Assembly: GCF_014648895.1 (NCBI RefSeq)
Contig: NZ_BMRZ01000010.1
Coordinates: forward strand, 186,001-250,000
Source: Streptomyces tanashiensis
Lineage (GTDB): Bacteria > Actinomycetota > Actinomycetes > Streptomycetales > Streptomycetaceae
DNA length: 64,000 nucleotides
Direction of reading: 5' to 3'
This document shows, one piece after another, positions 33,998 to 41,472 of this stretch; position 1 is the stretch's first letter; each line of letters begins with the position of its first letter. Both the position numbers and the translations under genes were made by a program. The notes below the pieces were generated by a model, which saw nothing but the letters and a program-made list of their open reading frames with translations, did not search any database and was not told where the DNA came from.

Positions 33998-34029
33998 CGG
34001 CGCCGCACCGTGAATACGGTGCGGCGCCG
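33998..34029 (-). terminator. Terminator after the tautomerase gene
   Basis: A perfect 14-bp stem (33998-34011 and 34016-34029) with a GAAT loop lies 22 bp beyond the tautomerase stop. It implies that the hem-type operon has its own promoter. Confidence 0.85.
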
Positions 34030-34050
34030 CGGCCGGGAGGAATGCGGAAT

Positions 34051-34470
34051 TCAGCTGCCGACGGTCGCCTCGGCGACGAGTTCGTCGATCTTCGCGCGGC
34101 GGGTCAGTCCGCCGTTGACGGCCCAGTTGCCTTCCGGGATCTCGTTCACGACGAGCCAGACGACGGTGTCGGGTCCCGTCGCCTCGTGCACGTGCCGGGT
34201 CACCTCGACGGACAGCGCCTCGTTCCGCTCGGGGGTGAGGAAGCCCTCCAGGGGCGTGACCACGACCAGGACGCCGGGGGGCCGGCCGGCGCCGGTGGTC
34301 GCGAGCCCCTTGGCGGCCTCGCGGACGTACACCCAGGTGGCGGCGGCGAAGAACTCGGTGAGGGGCAGTTCCATGGCCGTCAGCACGGAGTCGGCGACCC
34401 GCTGCTGCAGGACCTCCGCGGCGGCCTCGGAGAGGGTGCCCTCGGGAACGGTTATCTCGACGAGCGGCAT
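34051..34470 (-). CDS. 4-oxalocrotonate tautomerase-superfamily protein
   Basis: This 139-residue protein starts Met-Pro-Leu-Val-Glu-Ile-Thr-Val. After methionine removal, the N-terminal proline would be the general base of the tautomerase superfamily. The length fits the fused-domain (MSAD/cis-CaaD-like) size and not the 62-residue 4-OT. GGGAG lies 5 nt before the ATG. It follows the LuxR-type gene by 60 bp. A keto-enol tautomerisation or hydration step in the cluster's pathway is plausible but unproven. Confidence 0.8.
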   Translation of the reverse strand: MPLVEITVPEGTLSEAAAEVLQQRVADSVLTAMELPLTEFFAAATWVYVREAAKGLATTGAGRPPGVLVVVTPLEGFLTPERNEALSVEVTRHVHEATGPDTVVWLVVNEIPEGNWAVNGGLTRRAKIDELVAEATVGS

Positions 34471-34530
34471 GGTGACTCCCATCATCGGTGTGTGCGTCAG
34501 GTCGACTGCGTCTGCGTGCGAAGGTGTGGA

Positions 34531-35136
34531 TCAGCAGGCCAGCGCGGCTTCGAACCGGTCGATGGCAGCGGCCAGTTGGGCGCGCCTGCGGATGTCGAGC
34601 TTCCGGTAGATCCGGGTGATGTGCAGCTCCACGGCCCGGGTGGAGACCGTGAAGGACTCGGCGATCTGCTTGTTGGTCAGGCCGTCGAGCATCATCGTGG
34701 CGATGCGCCGCTCGTGGGCGGTCAGCTCCTCACGGGCGCTCGGCGGGGCGGTCGGCTCCTCTCGGGCGCTCGGCGGCGCGAGCGGCGCGACGGGGGCCGG
34801 TCCGCCCCCGCGTATTCGCTCGTGGGTCCCGGCCCCGCCGGTGGACCGCTCCAGGCCGGCGAGCACCACGTGGCCCATGACGGCGTTCCATTCCCGGACC
34901 CTCAGTTCGCCGATGACCTGCGCCTGCGCGTACGGGTCGGCGTAGAGGATCCGTAAGAGGGTGCGGCGGTCGGGTGCCTCACAGACCAGGAACTCCCCGG
35001 TGCCGTCCCGCCAGGGTCCGCCGCCGAGCAGGATGCCGCGCGCGGCCATTCTTTTCCAGTAGGCCCGGTGCGCCTCTCCGAAACTCAACCGGTCCGTCTC
35101 ATTGCCACGGAAAACGAGTTCGACCACAAAAGCCAC
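34531..35136 (-). CDS. YciI-domain / LuxR-HTH fusion regulator
   Basis: This 201-residue protein fuses a YciI-like ferredoxin-fold domain (VAFVVELVFRGNETDRLSF ... AHRAYWKRMAARGILLGGGPW ... REWNAVMGHV, residues 1-95) to a GerE/LuxR HTH (ELTAHERRIATMMLDGLTNK ... AVELHITRIYRKLDI, residues 140-200). The linker has two copies of PPSAREE. There is no receiver, PAS or autoinducer domain. The GTG at 35136 has GGGGGAG 6 nt upstream and is preferred over an ATG 15 nt earlier that has no ribosome binding site. It is probably the cluster regulator, with the YciI part sensing a small molecule. Confidence 0.82.
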   Translation of the reverse strand: MAFVVELVFRGNETDRLSFGEAHRAYWKRMAARGILLGGGPWRDGTGEFLVCEAPDRRTLLRILYADPYAQAQVIGELRVREWNAVMGHVVLAGLERSTGGAGTHERIRGGGPAPVAPLAPPSAREEPTAPPSAREELTAHERRIATMMLDGLTNKQIAESFTVSTRAVELHITRIYRKLDIRRRAQLAAAIDRFEAALAC

Positions 35137-35324
35137 GTGCGACTCCCCCATAAAGGCCGGGTGTTTCCACTTGTGACGCTACCATCCACCACCCGCCCAT
35201 TGAATGAACACAATGTTGCGGACGGCGGCCCGGCATTTCATGGGTTACGGCCGTGCGGGAACGGCTTCCACCCGGCCGCCGAGAACGGCCGGGTTTCGCC
35301 TTGCGCTGCCGAATTTCGACGTCG

Positions 35325-36260
35325 CTATGTACGGTCCGCTGCCGCCGGCGCCGGTACGGGAGCGGCCTCGGGAGCCGGTTCGGCGGCCGGGCGGGGCTTG
35401 CGGCGGAGCAGACCGGTGGCGGCGAGCACGGCCACCGCGCCGAGCCACACGGTCCAGCCGAGCGGCTCGCGCAGCACCACGGCTCCGAGCACCACGGCCA
35501 CCGCGGTCATCAGGTAGGTGACGGTCGAGGCCACCGTGGGCCCGTCCTTGATGATCAGTTCGAAGTTGAGGAGCGCGGCGAAGCCGGTGCAGACCACGCC
35601 GAGGACGAGGACCGAGATCACCGAGTCGGCGCGCCAGGTCACGGCCTGGAGGCCCAGGAACGGGAAGGCGGCGAGGAGCAGCACGGTCGCCGCGCTGAGC
35701 TGTCCGCCCGCGAGCATCAGCGGCGGGATGCCCTTGCCCACGAGGAACTTGCCCATGTACGCGAAGCTGGCGCCGAAGCTGATCGAGCCGAGGACGAAGC
35801 AGAGGATGCTCCAACCGGTGCCCGCAGAGGCCGAGTTCCAGGGGGAGGCGATGAGCGCGGTGCCGCCGAGGCCGAGCAGTACACCGCCCGCCTTGTAGCC
35901 GGAGACCCGCTTCTCCTGGCCGAGGAGCAGCGCGGCGGCCAGGGTCCAGATCGGCGCGCTGCCGTTGACGACGGCGGCGACGCTGCTGGAGCCGGCGATC
36001 TCGCCCTCGGCGTACAGGGTCCAGGGGATGGCGTTGCCGAGCAGCGCGGCCACCGACAGATGACCCCAGGTGGCGCGCTCCTTGGGCAGCCGGAGCCCCT
36101 TCGCGTAGCCGATGGCGAGGATGACGACGGCGCCGAGGGCGAGCCGGATGAGCACCATCTGCACGGGGGAGAAGCCGTAGCCGGCGATCTTGATCCACAG
36201 GAAGACGGAGCCCCAGATGAGGCTCAGCGCGGCCAGCCGCGTGTACGTGGCTTTGGACAT
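35325..36260 (-). CDS. EamA/DMT-family transporter
   Basis: This 311-residue protein has ten predicted transmembrane helices in two EamA repeats. It begins LAALSLIWGSVFLWIKIAGYG; the second repeat includes GSISFGASFAYMGKFLVGKG. It ends YLMTAVAVVLGAVVLREPLG and a Pro/Ala-rich tail. DMT proteins export amino acids or small metabolites. Between the LuxR and LysR genes it is a likely exporter or precursor transporter of the cluster. AGGA precedes the ATG. Confidence 0.88.
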   Translation of the reverse strand: MSKATYTRLAALSLIWGSVFLWIKIAGYGFSPVQMVLIRLALGAVVILAIGYAKGLRLPKERATWGHLSVAALLGNAIPWTLYAEGEIAGSSSVAAVVNGSAPIWTLAAALLLGQEKRVSGYKAGGVLLGLGGTALIASPWNSASAGTGWSILCFVLGSISFGASFAYMGKFLVGKGIPPLMLAGGQLSAATVLLLAAFPFLGLQAVTWRADSVISVLVLGVVCTGFAALLNFELIIKDGPTVASTVTYLMTAVAVVLGAVVLREPLGWTVWLGAVAVLAATGLLRRKPRPAAEPAPEAAPVPAPAAADRT

Positions 36261-36386
36261 GGGTGTTCCTGCTCCAGGAGAAGGCATGGGGAGAAAGAGG
36301 GGGAAAGAGAAGGGGGAAGAAGGGGACGCGCGAGTGGTCCGCGGTATGGGAACGAGCCTCGCAGCGGCGGCCGGGCGGGTCCAGCA

Positions 36387-36418
36387 ACGGCTCGTGGACG
36401 GTACCTTCCACGAGCCGT
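36387..36418 (-). terminator. 12-bp stem-loop after the LysR gene
   Basis: ACGGCTCGTGGA and its reverse complement enclose CGGTACCT. It lies about 90 bp beyond the LysR stop on the same strand and about 130 bp before the EamA start. It may be a terminator or, given its symmetry, an operator for EamA. Confidence 0.5.
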
Positions 36419-36508
36419 GGCGAATCGTGGTCCCGGGCCGCGGCGAAGCGTGTTCCGCGGCCGCGGTGGATCGTGTTCCGCGGCCTTGGCGAAGCGTGTT
36501 CCGCCAGG
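36418..36508 (-). repeat. Four degenerate 22-23-bp tandem repeats
   Basis: Units begin at 36418, 36441, 36464 and 36486. Units 2 and 4 share GGCGAAGCGTGTTCCGC; units 1 and 3 are diverged versions. The array lies between the LysR stop codon and the stem-loop. Confidence 0.75.
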
Positions 36509-37441
36509 TCAGGCGGCGACGGCCGCCCTGGCCACCGTGCGCAGCGCGTCCAGGACGGCGGCGATCTCCGGGGAGGTCTGGCTGCCCTCCCGCACGGCCG
36601 CGAAGACCGTGCGGGACGGGGCCCGCTCGCTGAACGCGCGGATCGTCACCTCGGGCCGCGGCGCCGGCTTGGCCATCCGCGGGACGAGCGCGACCCCGAG
36701 GCCGAGCCGCACCGCCGCGAGCGTGGCGTCCCAGTCGCCGATGGCGTGGGAGGCCTGCGGGGTGAACCCGGCGGCCGTACAGGCGGCGACGCCGATGTCG
36801 TGACACATGCCCGTCGTCGCGAAGATCCAGGTCTCCTCGGCGAGGTCGGCGAGGAGCAGCCGGGGGCTGTCGAGGAGCCGGTGGCCCTCCGGCAGGGCGA
36901 TGTCGAAGGGGTCGTCGCAGAGCGCGACCCGGTGGAACCGCGCGTCGAGGCGCCCGTCCTCGCCCGCCGGTCCCGGCCGGTGCGTGGTGTCGGCGGAGAT
37001 GACGACGTCCGTCTCCCCGCGGTGCAGCATGGAGAAGCTCTCCGGCGGGTCGACCTCGGCGAGCGAGGTCCGCAGGAGCGGCCGGCTCTCCCGCAGCCGG
37101 GCCACGGCGGGCAGGATCAGCGCCGAGAGGGTGGTGGAGAAGCCGGCCACCGCCACCTCGCCGCGCTCGCCGCTCCCGTGCGCGGCGAGTTCCGCCCGCA
37201 TCTGCTCGACCTGGGTGAAGACGGCGTCGGCGTGCCGGAGCACGATCCGCGCCGCGCCGGTGAGGCGCAGCCGGCGCCCGGACGGTTCGGTGAGCGGGAC
37301 GCCCAACTCCCGTCCCAAGGCGCTGATCTGCTGGGAGACGGCCTGCGGGGTGAGGTGGAGCGCCTGGGCGGCCGCGCTGACGGTGCCGCGCTCGCTGAGC
37401 TCCCTGAGCACGCGCAGCTTCCGCAGGTCCAGATCGGTCAC
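36509..37441 (-). CDS. LysR-family transcriptional regulator
   Basis: This 310-residue regulator starts with the LysR HTH (LRVLRELSERGTVSAAAQAL and HLTPQAVSQQISALGRELG) and continues with an effector-binding domain (VAVAGFSTTLSALILPAV ... VRLGLGVALVPRM). The GTG at 37441 is favoured because GGAGGG lies 10 nt upstream; an earlier GTG at 37450 is too close to it. It is co-transcribed with the LLM and MFS genes (38-bp gap). Confidence 0.9.
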   Translation of the reverse strand: MTDLDLRKLRVLRELSERGTVSAAAQALHLTPQAVSQQISALGRELGVPLTEPSGRRLRLTGAARIVLRHADAVFTQVEQMRAELAAHGSGERGEVAVAGFSTTLSALILPAVARLRESRPLLRTSLAEVDPPESFSMLHRGETDVVISADTTHRPGPAGEDGRLDARFHRVALCDDPFDIALPEGHRLLDSPRLLLADLAEETWIFATTGMCHDIGVAACTAAGFTPQASHAIGDWDATLAAVRLGLGVALVPRMAKPAPRPEVTIRAFSERAPSRTVFAAVREGSQTSPEIAAVLDALRTVARAAVAA

Positions 37442-37479
37442 GTCCCGCACTCCCTCCCCCTCTCTCCGTCAGCCCTTCG

Positions 37480-38397
37480 TCATCGTACGCAGCCGGCGTC
37501 CACGTCGATGACCTCCTTGACCAGTGTCTCCAGGACGTCGAGGTCGCGCGCGGTGCGGCCCGCCTCCCGCCGGTCGCCCGGGTAGGTGGGATCCAGGACG
37601 ACGGCGCTCGCCCCCAGGTCCTGGAGCAGTCCGAGGTCGTCGGCGATCTGCGCCTGGGTGCCCTCGCCGAGCAGCCGGCCGGGGCCCAGCGGGCGGGGGG
37701 TGACGCGCAGTTTGATCCGGGGAGCGAGGTCGGGCACGGGCCGTTCCTGCTCCTCGGCGACCTGACGGAGCGTGGGGAGTCCCACGCCGAGGAGCCAGTC
37801 GCCGGAGACGGAGGTGGGGTGCCAGGCGTCGCCGAGGCGGACGGCCCGGCGCAGCGCTCCGTAGCTGTGGCCGCCGACCCAGACGGGCGGGCCGGGCCGC
37901 TGCACGGGCAGCGGCCCGGTGTGGACCTCGCGGAAGGAGACGTGGGCGCCGTCGAAGGAGGCGACCTCGTCGGCCCAGCAGGCCTTGATCGCGGCGAGGT
38001 ACTCGTCGCTGATCGCGCCGCGCTTGCGGTACGGCACGTCGAGGACGGCGAACTCCCGGGCGGCCCAGCCCGCCGCCGCGCCGAAGACCAGGCGGCCGTT
38101 GCTGAAGCGGTCGATGTTGGCGGCGACGCGGGCGGTGTGCACGGGATGCCGGTACGGCAGGATCGTCACCGTCGTGCCGAGCCCCACCGTCCTGGTGACC
38201 CCGGCGAGCCAGGCGAGGGTCGCGAAGGGGTCGTAGAACGGGGCGGGGAAGAGGTGCTGGACGTCCGGGGTGAGCGCGACGTGGTCGGAGACCATGGCGT
38301 AGTGGTAACCCATCGCCTCGACCCGCAGCGCCCAGTCGGCGAGGGCGTCGGGAGTGGCTTCGGGCCCGTAGTTGGGCAGATTGACGCCGAACTTCAT
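37480..38397 (-). CDS. LLM-class F420-dependent oxidoreductase
   Basis: This 305-residue luciferase-like TIM barrel starts MKFGVNLPNYG. Family features are YHYAMVSDHVALTP, GLGTTVTILPYRHPV, RFSNGRLVFGAAAGW and PPVWVGGHSYGALRRA. The pattern is that of the F420-dependent subfamily, with redox use of coenzyme F420. The ATG overlaps the MFS stop by 4 nt. It may catalyse a reduction in the neighbouring pathway. Confidence 0.87.
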   Translation of the reverse strand: MKFGVNLPNYGPEATPDALADWALRVEAMGYHYAMVSDHVALTPDVQHLFPAPFYDPFATLAWLAGVTRTVGLGTTVTILPYRHPVHTARVAANIDRFSNGRLVFGAAAGWAAREFAVLDVPYRKRGAISDEYLAAIKACWADEVASFDGAHVSFREVHTGPLPVQRPGPPVWVGGHSYGALRRAVRLGDAWHPTSVSGDWLLGVGLPTLRQVAEEQERPVPDLAPRIKLRVTPRPLGPGRLLGEGTQAQIADDLGLLQDLGASAVVLDPTYPGDRREAGRTARDLDVLETLVKEVIDVDAGCVR

Positions 38398-39620
38398 GAG
38401 GCGTTCCTTTCGGGGGCCTCGGCCGCGGTCGCGCCGGCGGCTCCGGCCCCGTGGGCATGGTTCGTGGTGCGGGCGTCGCGCCGGGCGACCCCCCGGGCCA
38501 CGGTGAGGTGGAAGAGGACTCCCGCGAGCGCGACCCCTGCGGCGAGGAGCGGGAGCAGGCGGGCGTCGAGCCCGCGGGCGAGGGCGAGGCCGCCGAGCGC
38601 GGAGCCGACGGCGCCGCCGAGGTAGGTGGCGGAGCTGTTGAGGCCGACGGCGGCGGCCCCGCCGTCCCGCGTGAGGAGCCGGTGCTGCTGGGGGACGACG
38701 AAGGCCCAGCCGACCGCGCCCCAGACGAGCAGGGGCAGCAGGACGAGGCCGGGTACGGCGCCGGTCCACGGCAGCAGGGCCAGGGCGCCGCCGAGGATGG
38801 CGAGGAGCACGACCGCGAGGCGGGCGGGCCGCCCCGTCCGGTCGACGAGGGTTCCGGCGAGGAAGCTGCCGCAGACCCCGCCGATGCCCCAGACCCAGAG
38901 GTACGGCACGGCGCTGCCCACGTCGGCGACGCGGTGCAGGACCGGTTCGAGGTAGGTGTAGAGCCCGAGGCTGGCCACGGTCTGGGTGAAGGTGACGGCG
39001 ACGACCACGGCGACCCTGGGCCGGGCGAGGGCGCCGAACCGGGCCCGCAGCGAGGGCGCGGCGGCTCCCCGCACGGGCGGCAGCGCCGTCGCGACGCCGA
39101 GCAGCGCGGCGACTCCGAGCGCGGTGATCAGCCACAGGGCCGCCCGCCAGCCGGAGCCGGCCGCGACGAGCAGCCCGAGCGGCACGCCGAGCACGGTGCC
39201 CGCGCTCATCCCGCCGAGGACCAGACCGAGGGCGCGGCCGCGCCGCTCGGGCGGGACGAGCGCGACGGCCGCGGTGGCGGCCGCCGGGGTGAAGAGGCCC
39301 GCTCCGGCGCCGGCGAGGGCCCGGGTGCCGAGCAGCCCGGCGTACGAACCGGCCAGCGCCGTACCGGTGTTGGCGAGGACGAAGACGACGAGCGCGGCGA
39401 CCAGGACCGTGCGGGTGCCCCAGCGGGCGAGGACGGCCGAGAGGAGCGGCGCGGCCAGGGCGTAGCAGAGGGTGAAGGCGGTGACGGACTGGCCGGCGAG
39501 GGAGACGGAGACGCCCAGGTCGGCGCCCATGTCCGGGAGCAGTCCCGCCATCGCGTAGGCGTCGGTCCCCATGGCGAAGGAGCCGAGTGCGAGCAGGCCC
39601 ACCGCGCGCGTGCCGCCCAT
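38394..39620 (-). CDS. MFS transporter
   Basis: This 408-residue protein has twelve hydrophobic helices. It resembles drug/metabolite efflux permeases of the DHA1 type, with TDAYAMAGLLPDM near helix 1, the loop LARWGTRTVL, and FTPAAATAAVALVPPERRGRA before helix 5. The chosen ATG has AAGGGGG 4 nt upstream. It is divergent from the glutamyl-tRNA synthetase paralogue (199 bp apart) and coupled to the LLM gene. Confidence 0.9.
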   Translation of the reverse strand: MGGTRAVGLLALGSFAMGTDAYAMAGLLPDMGADLGVSVSLAGQSVTAFTLCYALAAPLLSAVLARWGTRTVLVAALVVFVLANTGTALAGSYAGLLGTRALAGAGAGLFTPAAATAAVALVPPERRGRALGLVLGGMSAGTVLGVPLGLLVAAGSGWRAALWLITALGVAALLGVATALPPVRGAAAPSLRARFGALARPRVAVVVAVTFTQTVASLGLYTYLEPVLHRVADVGSAVPYLWVWGIGGVCGSFLAGTLVDRTGRPARLAVVLLAILGGALALLPWTGAVPGLVLLPLLVWGAVGWAFVVPQQHRLLTRDGGAAAVGLNSSATYLGGAVGSALGGLALARGLDARLLPLLAAGVALAGVLFHLTVARGVARRDARTTNHAHGAGAAGATAAEAPERNAS

Positions 39621-39819
39621 CACACCCCCTTGTGGTCGTCGTACGGAACGGTCCTCGGGACGCTACTGACCGGGCATGCCGCTCGCAGCCCACAACGCCG
39701 AAGAGGGTTCGGAGTTCCGCAGCCTCGCGCCCTCGGGACGCTCGAACCGGCCGGTCACCGGCCTACGGTGGATCCCTCCAGGACCCTGGCTCTCCAGGAA
39801 CCCCAGGAGGGAGTCCACC

Positions 39820-41454
39820 GTGCTCGATCTGTCCGTCATCAACGCGATGTTCCCGCCCGATCTCCCCGAACCGGCCGACTGGGAGCGGCGGTTCGGGCCG
39901 CGCGCCCTGCCGGACGGCGCCGAGGTGACGCGCTTCGCCCCGAGCCCCACCGGACACCTGCACATCGGCGGCCTGTACACGGCGGCCGTGGCCCGGGCGC
40001 TCGCCCGCCAGTCGGGCGGCACGCACGTGCTGCGCGTCGAGGACACCGACCGGTCCCGGCAGGTGGCGGGCGCCGCCGAGGAGTTCTCCCGGCTGCTCGG
40101 GGCCTTCGGGCTCGCCCCCGACGAGGGCGGTGTCGCCGGGGACGGGGCGTGGGGGCCGTACCTCCAGTCGGAGCGCCGGGAGGTCTACCTCAGCCATGTG
40201 CGGGACCTGCTGCGCCGCGACCGCGCGTACCCCTGCTTCTGCGGCAAGGAGCTGCTCGCCCGGAGCGCGGAGGAGCAGCGCGCGGGCCGCTCGCCGCTGG
40301 GCTACTACGGGCGCTGGGCGCCCTGCCGGACGCTGGCGCCGGAGGAAGGGGCCCGCCGGCTCGCGGCGGGCGAGCCGTACGTGGTGCGGTTCCGCTGCCC
40401 GTACGAGTTTCCCGGCCGGGTCCGGTTCACGGACCGGATCCGGGCCTCCGTCACCATGCAGGACAACGGCAACGACATCGTCCTCCTCAAGTCCTCCCAG
40501 GAGGAACCGCCGCTGCCCACGTACCACTTCGCGCACGTCGTGGACGACCACCTGATGCGGGTGACGCTGGTGGTGCGCGGCGAGGAGTGGCTCTCCTCGA
40601 CCCCGGTCCATCTGCAGCTGCACGCGGCGCTGGGCTTCGAGCCGCCGGCGTACGCGCACCTGGCCCCGCTGATGAAGGCGGAGGGGCCCTCGCGCCGCAA
40701 GCTCAGCAAGCGCAAGGACCCCGAGGCGTCGGTGGACTACTACCTGTCCGCCGGGTATCCGCCGGCCGCCGTCCAGCACTACCTGCGGGGCCTCGCCAAC
40801 ATCCGGCTCATGGACGTCCCCACCGCCGAGGCGCTCGCCTCCGAGGTCCGGCTCGACGGCATGCGCCCCTCGGGGCCCCTGCTCGACCTGCCGAAACTGC
40901 ACTCCCTGAGCCGGGAGTTCATCGCCTCGCTCACCCCGGGCGAGCTGTACGCGCAGCTCCTCGCCTGGGCGGAGGAGTACGACCCCGAGCTCGCCTCCGT
41001 CCTCGGCCGCCACGAGGACCTCGCCCTGGCCGCGGTGGCCACGGGCCGGCCCGAGGGCGCGCCCGCCCGCAAGGACCTGGAGCGCTGGTCGTGCTTCCGC
41101 GACCGGTACGGCTTCTTCTTCACGGAGCTCTTCGGCCCTGTGCCCGCCCCCGGCGACGACCGGTACGGCGGCCTCGCCCCGGAGCTGGTGCGGCGGATCG
41201 CCGCCGACTTCGCCGCCGTCTCCCCCGACCGGTGGTTCGCACGGCTCGGGGAGCTCGCCGTACGGCACGGTTTCGCCCCGGACACGGCCTCCTGGCGCCG
41301 GGACCCGGACCGCTGGGCGGGACCGCCGAGGCAGGTCGCGAACGTGGTCCGGGTCGCGCTCACGGGTGCCACCCGCAGCCCGGACCTGGCCGCCGTGGCC
41401 GGTGCCCTGGGCCGGGACGAGGTGGTGCGCCGCCTCACCGCCGTGGCGGGGTGA
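39820..41454 (+). CDS. Glutamyl-tRNA synthetase paralogue
   Basis: This 544-residue class I synthetase has the HIGH motif in FAPSPTGHLHIGGLYTA, the KMSKS equivalent KLSKR, and the SKRKDPEASVDYY continuation. A CFCGKELL segment, GYYGRWAPCR, and a complete helical anticodon-binding half (about residues 340-544) are present, so it is not a short GluQ-RS. The GTG has AGGAGG upstream. It stands alone beside an accessory cluster that holds HemA, the enzyme that uses Glu-tRNA. A dedicated role in supplying Glu-tRNA for 5-aminolevulinate is therefore likely. It could instead be a resistance copy. Confidence 0.88.
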   Translation: MLDLSVINAMFPPDLPEPADWERRFGPRALPDGAEVTRFAPSPTGHLHIGGLYTAAVARALARQSGGTHVLRVEDTDRSRQVAGAAEEFSRLLGAFGLAPDEGGVAGDGAWGPYLQSERREVYLSHVRDLLRRDRAYPCFCGKELLARSAEEQRAGRSPLGYYGRWAPCRTLAPEEGARRLAAGEPYVVRFRCPYEFPGRVRFTDRIRASVTMQDNGNDIVLLKSSQEEPPLPTYHFAHVVDDHLMRVTLVVRGEEWLSSTPVHLQLHAALGFEPPAYAHLAPLMKAEGPSRRKLSKRKDPEASVDYYLSAGYPPAAVQHYLRGLANIRLMDVPTAEALASEVRLDGMRPSGPLLDLPKLHSLSREFIASLTPGELYAQLLAWAEEYDPELASVLGRHEDLALAAVATGRPEGAPARKDLERWSCFRDRYGFFFTELFGPVPAPGDDRYGGLAPELVRRIAADFAAVSPDRWFARLGELAVRHGFAPDTASWRRDPDRWAGPPRQVANVVRVALTGATRSPDLAAVAGALGRDEVVRRLTAVAG

Positions 41455-41472
41455 GGCGGCGCGTTCCGGCGG

